Of a DNA stretch of 64,000 nucleotides, positions 17,493-25,898 are shown one piece after another; within the stretch, counting starts at the first letter, position 1; the number at the start of each line of letters is the position of its first letter. Origin of the DNA: Psychrobacillus antarcticus (GTDB lineage: Bacteria > Bacillota > Bacilli > Bacillales_A > Planococcaceae); the NCBI RefSeq assembly GCF_029533155.1, contig NZ_JAIZDB010000002.1, forward strand, positions 1 through 64,000. The letters run 5' to 3'. The notes beneath the pieces were generated by a model. That model saw only the letters and a list, made by a program, of their open reading frames with translations, made no database searches and was not told the DNA's origin. The translations under genes were made by a program, and so were the position numbers.

Positions 17493-18844
17493 CGAAAAAA
17501 AGCGAAAAGATTTGGACAGGAAATGTTCGAGATGCTGCCCTTACTATATTAATGGCTGTTGAAAAACAACAAGCTTATAGTAACTTACTGTTACACCAAA
17601 CGATTGAAAAATACACGATTGATTCGAAAGACCGTGCGTTACTGACGGAACTAACATATGGCACACTTCAATATAAAATGACACTAGATTACTATTTACA
17701 GCCGTTTATAAAAGGGAAATTAGATGATTGGGTTCAACAATTACTCCGCCTATCCCTATATCAAATCCATTATTTATCGCGTATTCCTGATCATGCGGCT
17801 GTGAACGAGGCAGTTGAAATTGCGAAAAGAAGAGGACATAAAGGGATTGCCTCAGCGGTTAACGGAATATTACGGTCTGTTTTAAGAGAAGGCGTTCGTT
17901 CAACAGAAGATATTAAAGATAAAGAAGAGAGACTATCCATTGAAACAAGCCACCCTCTTTGGATGGTAAAACGTTTCATATCCCAATATGGTTTTGAAAC
18001 GACCGAGAAAATGTTGAAGGAAAATAATGAACCGCCTGTTACGACGTTGCGAGTTAACTTATTTAAGCGCACGGTTGATCAAGTAATTCATCAAATGACT
18101 CAAGAAGGACATGTGGTCGCTAAGAGTGAAATCATTCCAGAGTGTATTTATTTGATAAACGGACAAGCAGCCAGAACAACTGCTTATCAAGAAGGCTTCG
18201 TAACAATTCAAGACGAAAGTTCCATGATTCCCGCTTATGTCCTTCAGCCGGAGCCCGGAATGACGGTTCTTGATATGTGTTCAGCACCAGGAGGTAAAAC
18301 GACTCATATTGCCGAAAAAATGAAAAACACAGGGAAACTTGTAGCAATGGATATTCACCAGCATAAATTAAAGCTAGTGAAAGAAAATGCTGAGCGTTTA
18401 GGCTTTAGTTTTATCGAAACAGTTGAGATGGATGGAAGAAAGGCAAGCGCACATTTTGCAGAACAATCATTTGATCGCATACTTGTCGATGCACCATGCA
18501 GTGGACTTGGAGTGATGAAGCGTAAGCCTGATATTAAGTACACAAAAAAGGAAAAAGATTTTGCATCCCTTAAACCAATTCAAATGAGTTTACTTGAAGA
18601 AGCATATAAATTATTAAAACCAACTGGGTTAATGGTTTATAGTACTTGTACAGTCGATTTGGAAGAAAATGAAGGAACAACACAGCTATTTTTAGATGCA
18701 CATCCAGATATGGAACTTCAACATTTCCCTGACGTTATTAAACGTATAAAGAATCAGGAAAAAGAAGGGACACTTCAGATTTTCCCGCAAGATATTCGTA
18801 GTGATGGCTTTTATGTAGCTCTTTTTCAAAAAAAAAACAGCTAA
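17489..18844 (+). CDS. rsmB: 16S rRNA m5C967 methyltransferase
   Basis: 451 residues. An N-terminal NusB-like domain (about 1-140) is fused to a Rossmann methyltransferase domain. The SAM-binding MCSAPGGKTTH and the two catalytic cysteines in DAPCSGLGVMKRKPD and STCTVDLEENEG are intact. It methylates C967 of 16S rRNA. The start overlaps fmt by four bases. In B. subtilis rlmN follows, but here prpC comes next. Confidence 0.96.
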   Translation: MTKKSEKIWTGNVRDAALTILMAVEKQQAYSNLLLHQTIEKYTIDSKDRALLTELTYGTLQYKMTLDYYLQPFIKGKLDDWVQQLLRLSLYQIHYLSRIPDHAAVNEAVEIAKRRGHKGIASAVNGILRSVLREGVRSTEDIKDKEERLSIETSHPLWMVKRFISQYGFETTEKMLKENNEPPVTTLRVNLFKRTVDQVIHQMTQEGHVVAKSEIIPECIYLINGQAARTTAYQEGFVTIQDESSMIPAYVLQPEPGMTVLDMCSAPGGKTTHIAEKMKNTGKLVAMDIHQHKLKLVKENAERLGFSFIETVEMDGRKASAHFAEQSFDRILVDAPCSGLGVMKRKPDIKYTKKEKDFASLKPIQMSLLEEAYKLLKPTGLMVYSTCTVDLEENEGTTQLFLDAHPDMELQHFPDVIKRIKNQEKEGTLQIFPQDIRSDGFYVALFQKKNS

Positions 18845-18880
18845 AAATCTTTGCCCAATTCAAAAGAGGTGAATGATATA

Positions 18881-19618
18881 GTGAAGTTTGTTGTGAAGAC
18901 GGATGTAGGATTGAAAAGAACGGTAAATGAAGATAGAGTAGAGGTTTTTTTACGAGAGGACGGTCGTTTATTGGCTGTCGTTGCAGATGGTATGGGTGGT
19001 CATAATGCGGGAGACGTTGCAAGTGGACTTGCAGTTACAGAATTAAAAAAGTATTTTGCAGCATTCAATCCGTTTATCGTAAAAGCTAAAGATTGGTTAA
19101 CTTATACATTTCAGTCGATCAACCAAACCGTTAGTAGACATTCTAAAACGAGCCCAGATTGTGCTGGTATGGGGACGACGTTAATCGCAGGGTTGTTTGA
19201 GAAACACCAGGGAATTATTGCTCATGTAGGGGATAGTCGCGTTTATTTAATAACTCCTGCGCAAGTACTTCAAATAACACGAGATCATTCGTATGTTAAT
19301 GTCCTCATAGATTCTGGGGAAATCAGTGAGGAACAAGGGAAGACACACCCCAATAAAAATGTATTAATGAAAGCAATTGGTACGGAACGAACCATTCAAC
19401 CAGACTTTTACGAGATTGCTTTTCAGCCAAACTCTTATTTACTATTTTGTACAGACGGTTTAAGCAATAAGATAAGTGAATCATTTATGCAATCCATTTT
19501 ATTTTCCAATAAGACGCTTGAAAAAAAAGGGCAAGATTTACTGGAAGAAGCGAATAATTTAGGTGGAGAAGATAATATTTCATTAATCCTATTATCAAAT
19601 AATGACGAGGAGGTGTAA
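18881..19618 (+). CDS. prpC: PP2C-type Ser/Thr protein phosphatase
   Basis: 245 residues from GTG 18881, which has GAGGTGA eight bases upstream; an in-frame TTG at 18851 lacks a site. This Mn2+-dependent phosphatase reverses PrkC phosphorylation. PP2C metal motifs are present: NEDR, VVADGMGGHNAGD, GDSRVYL, and GGEDNIS near the C-terminus. It lies two bases upstream of prkC, the usual phosphatase-kinase pair, and directly after rsmB because rlmN is missing. Confidence 0.96.
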   Translation: MKFVVKTDVGLKRTVNEDRVEVFLREDGRLLAVVADGMGGHNAGDVASGLAVTELKKYFAAFNPFIVKAKDWLTYTFQSINQTVSRHSKTSPDCAGMGTTLIAGLFEKHQGIIAHVGDSRVYLITPAQVLQITRDHSYVNVLIDSGEISEEQGKTHPNKNVLMKAIGTERTIQPDFYEIAFQPNSYLLFCTDGLSNKISESFMQSILFSNKTLEKKGQDLLEEANNLGGEDNISLILLSNNDEEV

Positions 19619-19620
19619 GG

Positions 19621-21657
19621 ATGCTGATAGGTAAACGAATAAGTGGTAGATATAAACTGCTTGAGATGATTGGTGGAGGCGGCATGTCCAATGTTTATTT
19701 GGCACATGATATGATTTTAGATCGTGATGTAGCGATGAAAGTATTGCGCTATGATTTTGCTAATGAAGAAGAATTACGCCGCAGATTCCAACGTGAGGCC
19801 CTTTCTGCAACTAGCCTTACACATCCACATATTGTTAATATATATGATGTAGGCGAAGATGAAGATATTCACTATATCGTCATGGAATATGTGAAGGGCA
19901 AAACGTTAAAAGAATACATACAATTAAATTCGCCAGTTTCACCAACGAAGTCGGTCATAATTATGAAGCAACTTACATCGGCAATTTCTACTGCACATAA
20001 TAATCATATTATCCATCGTGATATTAAGCCGCAGAACATCTTGCTGGATGAAGAGGGAAATGTAAAGGTAACCGATTTTGGTATCGCAATGGCCCTTAGT
20101 GCAACCTCCTACACGCAGACGAATTCAGTATTAGGTACAGTACATTATCTATCGCCTGAACAAGCCCGTGGAGGTACAGCAACGAAGCAGTCAGATATTT
20201 ACGCTTTGGGCATCGTTTTATTTGAACTTTTAACTGGACAACTCCCGTTTTCAGGAGAGTCCGCGGTATCGATAGCATTAAAGCATTTACAAACAGAAAC
20301 GCCATCTATACGAAAAATTATTCCTTCCATACCACAAAGCATTGAAAATGTAGTTATGAAAGCTACTGCAAAAGACCCTAAAGATAGATATCTTTCTGCA
20401 GAAGAAATGGCCGCAGATTTGACAACTGCCTTATCTCCTGAAAGAGCAGGAGAAGAGAAGTTTGTAGTAGCTATTGATGATGACGCAACGAAGGTATTGC
20501 CTGTTATTAAAGAGCCTGTATCATTTAATGAGGTTACTGATACCAAAAAAATGTCGGCATCAAGTAACGATACAAAACCCGTAAAGCCAATAAATAAGAA
20601 TAAAAAGTGGAAAATAATTGGGGGAATATTAGGTGGAGTTATCCTCCTATTTTTGCTATTTTTCATCGTGTTTCCTGGTATGTTTAAGGCAGACAAGATA
20701 CCAGTTCCAGATGTATCGAACTTAGAACTAGAAGAGGCTATTGAACAATTAGAGTCTGAAGGATTTACGATTGGTGATGAAACGTTAGAACTTTCAGATG
20801 AAGTAGAAGAAAATAAGATTATACGAACGACACCGGAAGCGAACAAACTTCGTGAAAAAGGTAGTGAAATTCATTTATTTATATCTTCTGGCAAGGAATC
20901 CTTTGTCCTTGAGAATTATATCGGTAAAGATATAGACCAAGTAAAAATATTATTACCAGATTTCAATATAAAGATAACTGAAGACTTTGATGACCAGCCA
21001 AAAGGAACTATAATAGAGCAAACGCCGGTTGTGGGAGAAGAGGTTATCCCAGATGAAACAGATCTTTTATTTACTGTCAGTAAAGGACCAGAACTACACA
21101 CAGTAGGTGATTTGACTGACTGGAATGAGACAGCTTTAAGTGATTATGAAAAATCATCTGGATTTAAAATTCAATTTACGAAAAGACAAACTTCAAGCTC
21201 CATACAAAAAGGTAACGTGATAGATCAATTCCCAAAGCCAAATGCAAAAGTAAGCCCTGGAAGCACGATAGAAGTAACACTTTCTGATGGTCCAATGGCC
21301 AAGCCATCTAAATTCGTCGTGAAATCCGTGACGATTCCTTATGAACAACCTGTAGCAGAAATAGAGGAAGAACCAGTTCAAGTAGATGATGATGGTGAGG
21401 AAGAGAATAAGGAAGAAGATAAAGAAAACAAAGAAAAAAACAAAGAAAAACCAGTTGTTCAGGAGCAAGTAGTTCGAATTTATATTGAAGATAAAACTCG
21501 TTCAAATTTGGAACCGGTCGAAGAATTTGTCTTAACTAAAACAGTCGTAAAACAATTAAAATTAGAAATTAGTGAAGGCAAAAAAGCAGCATATCGAATT
21601 GAGATAAACTCACAAACAATCTTACAAGAAACAATTGCATATGATGATTTAGAATAG
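19621..21657 (+). CDS. prkC: PASTA-domain Ser/Thr protein kinase
   Basis: 678 residues. The cytoplasmic kinase domain (1-275) has Lys40, HRDIKPQN at 132-139 and DFG at 152-154. A juxtamembrane linker leads to one transmembrane helix (about 331-353). Outside the cell are three PASTA repeats (about 358-425, 428-493, 495-560), then an acidic and Lys-rich linker (about 580-615) and a C-terminal beta-rich tail. PrkC senses muropeptides and controls germination and wall metabolism in B. subtilis. It is paired with prpC; rsgA, a known PrkC target in B. subtilis, follows after 11 bases. Confidence 0.96.
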   Translation: MLIGKRISGRYKLLEMIGGGGMSNVYLAHDMILDRDVAMKVLRYDFANEEELRRRFQREALSATSLTHPHIVNIYDVGEDEDIHYIVMEYVKGKTLKEYIQLNSPVSPTKSVIIMKQLTSAISTAHNNHIIHRDIKPQNILLDEEGNVKVTDFGIAMALSATSYTQTNSVLGTVHYLSPEQARGGTATKQSDIYALGIVLFELLTGQLPFSGESAVSIALKHLQTETPSIRKIIPSIPQSIENVVMKATAKDPKDRYLSAEEMAADLTTALSPERAGEEKFVVAIDDDATKVLPVIKEPVSFNEVTDTKKMSASSNDTKPVKPINKNKKWKIIGGILGGVILLFLLFFIVFPGMFKADKIPVPDVSNLELEEAIEQLESEGFTIGDETLELSDEVEENKIIRTTPEANKLREKGSEIHLFISSGKESFVLENYIGKDIDQVKILLPDFNIKITEDFDDQPKGTIIEQTPVVGEEVIPDETDLLFTVSKGPELHTVGDLTDWNETALSDYEKSSGFKIQFTKRQTSSSIQKGNVIDQFPKPNAKVSPGSTIEVTLSDGPMAKPSKFVVKSVTIPYEQPVAEIEEEPVQVDDDGEEENKEEDKENKEKNKEKPVVQEQVVRIYIEDKTRSNLEPVEEFVLTKTVVKQLKLEISEGKKAAYRIEINSQTILQETIAYDDLE

Positions 21658-21668
21658 GGAGGTTTCGG

Positions 21669-22550
21669 ATGCCAACAGGTCAAATAAGAAAAGCATTAAG
21701 TGGATTTTATTATGTGTATGATAATGGGAAAGTTATCCAGTGTCGTGGGAGAGGTATATTTAGAAATAGAGGTGAATCCCCATTAGTAGGGGACTTTGTC
21801 GATTATACGGTGGAAGGTAAAAATGATGGCACAATTACAGTCATCCACGAACGAAAAAATAGTTTAGTTCGCCCACCTATTGCGAATATCGATCAAGCAA
21901 TATTAGTTTTTTCTATCAAGGAACCAGACTTTAATACAATCTTACTCGATCGATTTCTAGTAGTTTTAGAATCATTTTTGATTGAACCGATTATTTGTTT
22001 GACGAAAAGTGACCTAATGGATGAGAAACTAGAAACTCAGATTAGGGAATATATGAAGGATTACGAAAAAATTGGGTATCAGTTATTTATGACATATAAG
22101 GACGATCCAGCTTTTGACGAGAAAATTACTCCCTTATTAGAAGGAAAGACAACTGTTTTAGCAGGTCAATCTGGGGTGGGTAAATCAACTTTATTGAATA
22201 CGATTTTACCTTCCTTAGATTTAAAAACAGGTGTCATTTCTACTGCATTAGGACGAGGTAAGCACACTACTAGGCATGTGGAACTAATTGAAGTTTGTGG
22301 AGGATTACTTGCGGATACTCCTGGTTTTAGCTCATTTGAATTTGATTTAATGGAAAAAGAGGAACTTTACCGATGTTTCCCAGAATTTGTGATAAAACAA
22401 AATGACTGTAAGTTTCGAGAATGTATGCATGTGAAAGAACCAAAATGTGCAGTCAAAGAAGCAGTAGATAATGGTGAGATTAAAGCGTATCGATATAAAC
22501 ATTATTTACAATTCTTAGAAGAAATTATGGATAGAAAGCCGAGGTACTAA
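21669..22550 (+). CDS. rsgA: Ribosome small subunit assembly GTPase
   Basis: 293 residues. RsgA (CpgA/YloQ) is a circularly permuted GTPase that helps mature the 30S subunit. An N-terminal OB fold (about 1-65) is followed by the permuted G domain, with G4 TKSD before G1 GQSGVGKST and then G3 DTPGF. The C-terminal zinc region has the Cys/His pattern in CKFRECMHVKEPKC. The gene sits between prkC and rpe as in B. subtilis. Confidence 0.96.
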   Translation: MPTGQIRKALSGFYYVYDNGKVIQCRGRGIFRNRGESPLVGDFVDYTVEGKNDGTITVIHERKNSLVRPPIANIDQAILVFSIKEPDFNTILLDRFLVVLESFLIEPIICLTKSDLMDEKLETQIREYMKDYEKIGYQLFMTYKDDPAFDEKITPLLEGKTTVLAGQSGVGKSTLLNTILPSLDLKTGVISTALGRGKHTTRHVELIEVCGGLLADTPGFSSFEFDLMEKEELYRCFPEFVIKQNDCKFRECMHVKEPKCAVKEAVDNGEIKAYRYKHYLQFLEEIMDRKPRY

Positions 22551-22553
22551 ATT

Positions 22554-23222
22554 ATGGTGAAAATAGCTCCATCAATATTAGCAGCAAACTTTTCTAAACT
22601 AGGTGAAGAAGTAATAGAAGTAGAAAAAGCAGGTGCAGAACTGATTCATATCGATGTAATGGACGGACATTTTGTTCCGAATATTACGATGGGACCAATC
22701 GTTGTAGAGGCACTTCGCCCACTTACCAAATTGCCTTTAGATGTACATTTAATGATTGAAAATGCGGATCAATACATTGAATCTTTTGCCACAGCAGGAG
22801 CAGATTATATTACGGTTCACGTAGAGGCATGTCCGCATCTGCATAGAACAATTCAATTAATCCGTTCATTCGGTGTAAAGCCGGGTGTTGTATTAAACCC
22901 ACATACACCGATTGAAACAATACAACATGTACTAGAGGATATTGATATGGTTCTTTTCATGACGGTTAACCCTGGATTTGGGGGCCAAAAGTTTATACAC
23001 TCTGTTGTCCCTAAAGTAAAGCAACTATCAGATATTATTAAACAACGAAATTTATCTATTGAAATTGAAATTGATGGCGGTATCAATGAAGAAACGATCA
23101 AACCTTGTGTCGAAGCGGGAGCTACTATATTTGTTGCCGGATCTGCCATTTATAATGCTCCTGACAAAGCAAAAGCTTTGCAAGCGATTAAAGAAGCAGG
23201 TTTAAGTGTAGTTCCAAAATGA
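22554..23222 (+). CDS. rpe: Ribulose-phosphate 3-epimerase
   Basis: 222 residues forming a TIM barrel. It interconverts ribulose-5-phosphate and xylulose-5-phosphate in the pentose phosphate pathway. Typical motifs are IAPSILAANF at the start, HIDVMDGHFVPNITMGP, DVHLMI, MTVNPGFGGQKF and EIDGGI with the catalytic Asp. It begins four bases after the rsgA stop and overlaps thiN by four bases. Confidence 0.97.
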   Translation: MVKIAPSILAANFSKLGEEVIEVEKAGAELIHIDVMDGHFVPNITMGPIVVEALRPLTKLPLDVHLMIENADQYIESFATAGADYITVHVEACPHLHRTIQLIRSFGVKPGVVLNPHTPIETIQHVLEDIDMVLFMTVNPGFGGQKFIHSVVPKVKQLSDIIKQRNLSIEIEIDGGINEETIKPCVEAGATIFVAGSAIYNAPDKAKALQAIKEAGLSVVPK

Positions 23223-23875
23223 AGCGAGTAGTAGTTTGTTCAGGAGGACCATCTAAGGAAGTTGTTGATTTTAAACAACTTCCTTTTCATGCAGCTGAAA
23301 CTGTTTTTATAGGTGCTGATCGAGGGGCATTATGGCTGTTAAACGAGGGAATACTGCCAGATGAAGCTATAGGCGACTTTGATTCACTTACACAGGAAGA
23401 GCAAAACTTCATGAAGCAAAAAATACAAAAAGTAACAGAACTGCAGATGGAAAAAGATGAAACGGATACTCATATTGCCATACTCACTGCTTTAGCCTAT
23501 AAACCGGATGAAGTAATCGTAACAGGAGTAACTGGTGGGCGTCTAGATCATTACGAGGCTGCTTTACATGATATTTGTCGTTTTCAACTTGAGAACCCTA
23601 CTATTACTTTTACGATCCAAAACAATCAAAATATTATTCAATTTTTACCGTCTGGGACACATGCGATTAAATTCGATGACCATTATAAGTATGTTTCTTT
23701 TTTCTCTTTTGGAGAAAGAGTGGAGCAAATGGCATTACAAGGATTTCTATACGATGTGGAAGATGAGTTTATAAATGTAGGAAATGCTAAATTCACAAGC
23801 AATGAACTTAAAGACCAAATTGGTACTATCTCTTTTACTGCTGGCATATGTTTAATGATAAGAAGCAGCGACTAA
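23219..23875 (+). CDS. thiN: Thiamine pyrophosphokinase
   Basis: 218 residues. It transfers pyrophosphate from ATP to thiamine. Motifs include GADRGALWLL, AIGDFDSL, KDETDTHIA and VTGVTGGRLDH, the conserved binding residues of the family. The ATGA overlap with rpe and the short gap to spoVM match the B. subtilis order. Confidence 0.94.
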   Translation: MKRVVVCSGGPSKEVVDFKQLPFHAAETVFIGADRGALWLLNEGILPDEAIGDFDSLTQEEQNFMKQKIQKVTELQMEKDETDTHIAILTALAYKPDEVIVTGVTGGRLDHYEAALHDICRFQLENPTITFTIQNNQNIIQFLPSGTHAIKFDDHYKYVSFFSFGERVEQMALQGFLYDVEDEFINVGNAKFTSNELKDQIGTISFTAGICLMIRSSD

Positions 23876-23889
23876 AAGGGAGGAATTGT

Positions 23890-23982
23890 GTGAAGGTCTA
23901 CACATTTAGATTGCCTAAATCCGTAAGTAGTTTTGTGAAGGTTTGTATACGCCTATTTAAAAAAGAAGAAAAGAAGAAATGA
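23890..23982 (+). CDS. spoVM: Stage V sporulation protein M
   Basis: A 30-codon gene starting at GTG 23890, with GGGAGG at 23878-23883 six bases upstream. The peptide MKVYTFRLPKSVSSFVK and the following basic amphipathic helix match SpoVM, a 26-residue peptide in B. subtilis that senses membrane curvature on the forespore and anchors SpoIVA. A Lys/Glu-rich tail (KKEEKKK) makes it a few residues longer. Its place between thiN and rpmB is the conserved one. It is the best direct evidence for endospore formation in this window. Confidence 0.9.
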   Translation: MKVYTFRLPKSVSSFVKVCIRLFKKEEKKK

Positions 23983-23985
23983 AAA

Positions 23986-24020
23986 AATGCCAGGTCGACT
24001 ACTTTAGTCGGCCTGGCATT
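23986..24020. terminator. Bidirectional terminator between spoVM and rpmB
   Basis: AATGCCAGGTCGAC (23986-23999) pairs with GTCGGCCTGGCATT (24007-24020) with one G-U pair. A-rich sequence lies upstream, so it can serve both converging genes; the T-run on the + side is short. Confidence 0.75.
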
Positions 24021-24034
24021 AATTATGAGGGCGA

Positions 24035-24223
24035 TTAAACGCGCTCAACTTTACCTGATTTTAAAGCTCTCGCAGAAACCCATACACGTTTTGGTTTACC
24101 GTCTACAAGAATGCGTACTTTTTGAAGGTTAGCTCCCCACGTACGTTTAGTAGAGTTCATTGCGTGAGAACGAGCATTACCCGAACGAGTTTTACGCCCA
24201 GTGATTGCACATACTTTTGGCAT
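24035..24223 (-). CDS. rpmB: 50S ribosomal protein L28
   Basis: 62 residues beginning [20 protein letters not shown], the standard L28 N-terminus. The zinc-type cysteine pattern is reduced to a single Cys, so this is the zinc-free form. AAGGAGG precedes the ATG on the minus strand. It is the only backbone gene besides rqcH on the minus strand here, as in B. subtilis. Confidence 0.97.
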   Translation of the reverse strand: MPKVCAITGRKTRSGNARSHAMNSTKRTWGANLQKVRILVDGKPKRVWVSARALKSGKVERV

Positions 24224-24382
24224 TATATTTCCTCCTTAAAAAAGAAGCTGAAAGATATTTTCAGTTCGTTATTTCACATACTTTAATAATTTACCACAGA
24301 CCTTAATGAAGTGCAAGCCTTATCAAGAAAAAAACCTTTACAGCATAGAAATGCATAAGACGCCTTTTTACATAAAAAATGC

Positions 24383-24506
24383 AAGTATATTAAATAACAA
24401 CTAAAAAATAATACCTATATGATTTGCGTTTCAGGTGGGGTACAAAGGCTAAGTGCGCCACATCTCAAAAGGGAGGCAATCTAAGTTTGCCGCGTCCTGC
24501 GGCAAC
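24383..24506. repeat. Truncated copy of dispersed intergenic repeat (copy R1)
   Basis: Begins AAGTATAT, continues with GATTTGCGTTTCAGGTGG at 24421-24438 and GGCTAAGTGCGCCAC, matching the left part of the copy at 43405. A hairpin TTGCCGC/GCGGCAA (24487-24493 with 24499-24505) follows. The copy is cut off at 24506, where the 130 bp direct repeat starts. Confidence 0.6.
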
Positions 24507-24636
24507 TCACGACCAGCATCTTTAAAAAATCAAACGGTAATTATATAGCAATAAGTCTGTCCAAAGCCCTTCGAAAACAGTAGATACAGGTTTAGATCCT
24601 AAAGGACCGGGCGTTTTTTTCCCGGTTTTTCTTAAA
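24507..24636. repeat. 130 bp direct repeat, first copy
   Basis: Identical base for base, as read by eye, to 25259-25388. It contains CTTTAAAAAATC near its left end and a terminator hairpin ACCGGG/CCCGGT (24606-24611 with 24621-24626) followed by T's near its right end. It carries no gene. Confidence 0.9.
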
Positions 24637-24642
24637 AGATAA

Positions 24643-24970
24643 GAAAGTATATAAAAATGTACCGTGTACACTGGATTCATGGGACTTGAAAGAATGAATA
24701 ATACTGCTGATTTCCGTTTCAGGTGGACGCGTTCCGTGGGCACGGCTTCAATCTCCTCGTCACTACGTTCCTGCGGGGCTTTCAGCTCGTGCTGTTCCCA
24801 CAGGAGTCGCCACCCTGCACTCCAATCAATTAAGTGAGTAGTACTCAACTAGGAGATATTGCATAGACTCTCGCTTATATTAGAAGAGTAGTCCGAGTTA
24901 ATGTAGGGATAAAACCGTCTGTTGAATTTGAGAATGAAATTGTGTAAGGAAGGATGAAGATAGTAGATTT
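24643..24970. repeat. Dispersed intergenic repeat, long copy (R2)
   Basis: The left end reads GAAAGTATATAAAAATGT. The core is a large imperfect inverted repeat, GGTGGACGCGTTCCGTGGG (24722-24740) against CCCACAGGAGTCGCCACC (24797-24814). Inside it are the small hairpins CCGTG-GG-CACGG and CAGC-TCGT-GCTG. The right part (GTAGTACTCAACTA ... GCATAGACTCTCGCTT) aligns with the copy at 34767 to about 24970. No coding potential is seen. Confidence 0.75.
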
Positions 24971-25055
24971 CCTTTTTTACTAGTGGAAAAAAAGAAAAAT
25001 AGGAAGTGTCTGCCCAATAAAGAAGCGAAATAGCGAACGAAATTGCATCTTCAGG

Positions 25056-25110
25056 CCCGCACGATGCGGGTCAGGCAGTCGTTGCGACAAGATGTCGCGT
25101 ACTTAGACTG
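25056..25110. repeat. Nested short stem-loops
   Basis: CCCGCA-CGA-TGCGGG (25056-25070), then GCGACA-AGA-TGTCGC (25084-25098), the latter flanked by an outer CAGTC/GACTG pair (25076-25080 with 25106-25110). They resemble the short hairpins in the copies at 24487 and 43535 in layout but not in stem sequence. Confidence 0.6.
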
Positions 25111-25235
25111 TCATCATCTATCCTCTATTATTAGGATAGTATCTTTTCTCTAGTTACCCAAAAAATGAACTGACCCGTTTCTAGAAGTTGTAGAAGGGCG
25201 ACGGACAGTCAATAGCCATAAGATTACCGAGAAAA

Positions 25236-25276
25236 AAAGATGCTGGTCGTGACTTCAGTCACGACCAGCATCTTTA
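25236..25276. terminator. Strong 18 bp hairpin, bidirectional terminator-like
   Basis: GATGCTGGTCGTGAC (25239-25253) and GTCACGACCAGCATC (25258-25272) pair perfectly around TTCA, extended by AAA/TTT to 18 bp. A-rich and T-rich flanks make it terminator-like on both strands, although no gene ends here. Confidence 0.7.
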
Positions 25277-25388
25277 AAAAATCAAACGGTAATTATATAG
25301 CAATAAGTCTGTCCAAAGCCCTTCGAAAACAGTAGATACAGGTTTAGATCCTAAAGGACCGGGCGTTTTTTTCCCGGTTTTTCTTAAA
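25259..25388. repeat. 130 bp direct repeat, second copy
   Basis: Second copy of 24507-24636, displaced by 752 bases. Its left boundary falls inside the 3' arm of the 18 bp hairpin. Its terminator hairpin lies at 25358-25363 with 25373-25378, followed by T's, about 20 bases before the promoter assigned to yloU. Confidence 0.9.
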
Positions 25389-25405
25389 GGTTCATTCATA
25401 TTTTA

Positions 25406-25434
25406 ATTGGAACAAATTTCCAATGTGTTATAAA
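25406..25434 (+). promoter_or_regulatory. Promoter of yloU with inverted-repeat operator
   Basis: TTGGAA (25407-25412) and TATAAA (25429-25434) are 16 bases apart, with TGT extending the -10. The perfect inverted repeat ATTGGAA-CAAAT-TTCCAAT spans 25406-25424, overlapping the -35, and may be a regulator site. Confidence 0.55.
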
Positions 25435-25519
25435 AGTGGACGGAAGTAAACGTCTCTTTTATAATTTTAATGGGTGTAGTACAATAAAGGATAGTCAAAA
25501 AGACTTGGGAGGTATTATA

Positions 25520-25882
25520 ATGTCAATTGAATTGAAAAATGAATTCGGACTAATTGATATATCACAAGATACAATTGCTCAAATTGCTGGTGGAGCCGCA
25601 ATTGAATGCTATGGAATAGTTGGGATGGCATCAAAGCATCAAATTAGAGATGGATTAACAGATATATTAAGAAAAGAAACGTTCACTAAAGGAGTTTTAG
25701 TGAGACAAGAAAAAGAAGATTTACATATTGATATGTATATAATTGTTAGCTACGGTACTAAAATATCGGAAATAGCCTACCAGGTACAATCAAAAGTAAA
25801 ATACACACTAAACAAATCTCTTGGTATGTCAGTGAAATCCGTTAATGTGTATGTTCAAGGAGTTCGCGTGGCAAACGTGTAA
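25520..25882 (+). CDS. yloU: Asp23/Gls24 family envelope stress protein (YloU)
   Basis: 120 residues from ATG 25520, preceded by GGGAGG; a GTG at 25436 is in frame but lacks a site and overlaps the promoter. Asp23 family proteins lie under the membrane and are linked with envelope stress and with fatty acid kinase in Firmicutes. Visible are the EFGLIDISQDTIAQIAGGAA start and the C-terminal VKSVNVYVQGVRV. It lies 16 bases upstream of yloV as in most relatives. Confidence 0.93.
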   Translation: MSIELKNEFGLIDISQDTIAQIAGGAAIECYGIVGMASKHQIRDGLTDILRKETFTKGVLVRQEKEDLHIDMYIIVSYGTKISEIAYQVQSKVKYTLNKSLGMSVKSVNVYVQGVRVANV

Positions 25883-25898
25883 ATAAGGAGAGAAAATA

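Noticed and set aside
20199-20846. 215-codon open frame antisense to prkC
   Set aside because: Shadow of the kinase linker and PASTA coding region; composition is Ser-rich and no motif is seen.
24522-24848. 108-codon minus-strand open frame across the 130 bp repeat and copy R2
   Set aside because: It spans the junction of two unrelated repeats, including a terminator, and has no ribosome site.
24240-25519. Interpretation of the repeat-rich gap as a CRISPR array
   Set aside because: Repeats are long, few and irregularly spaced, with no spacer pattern and no cas genes.
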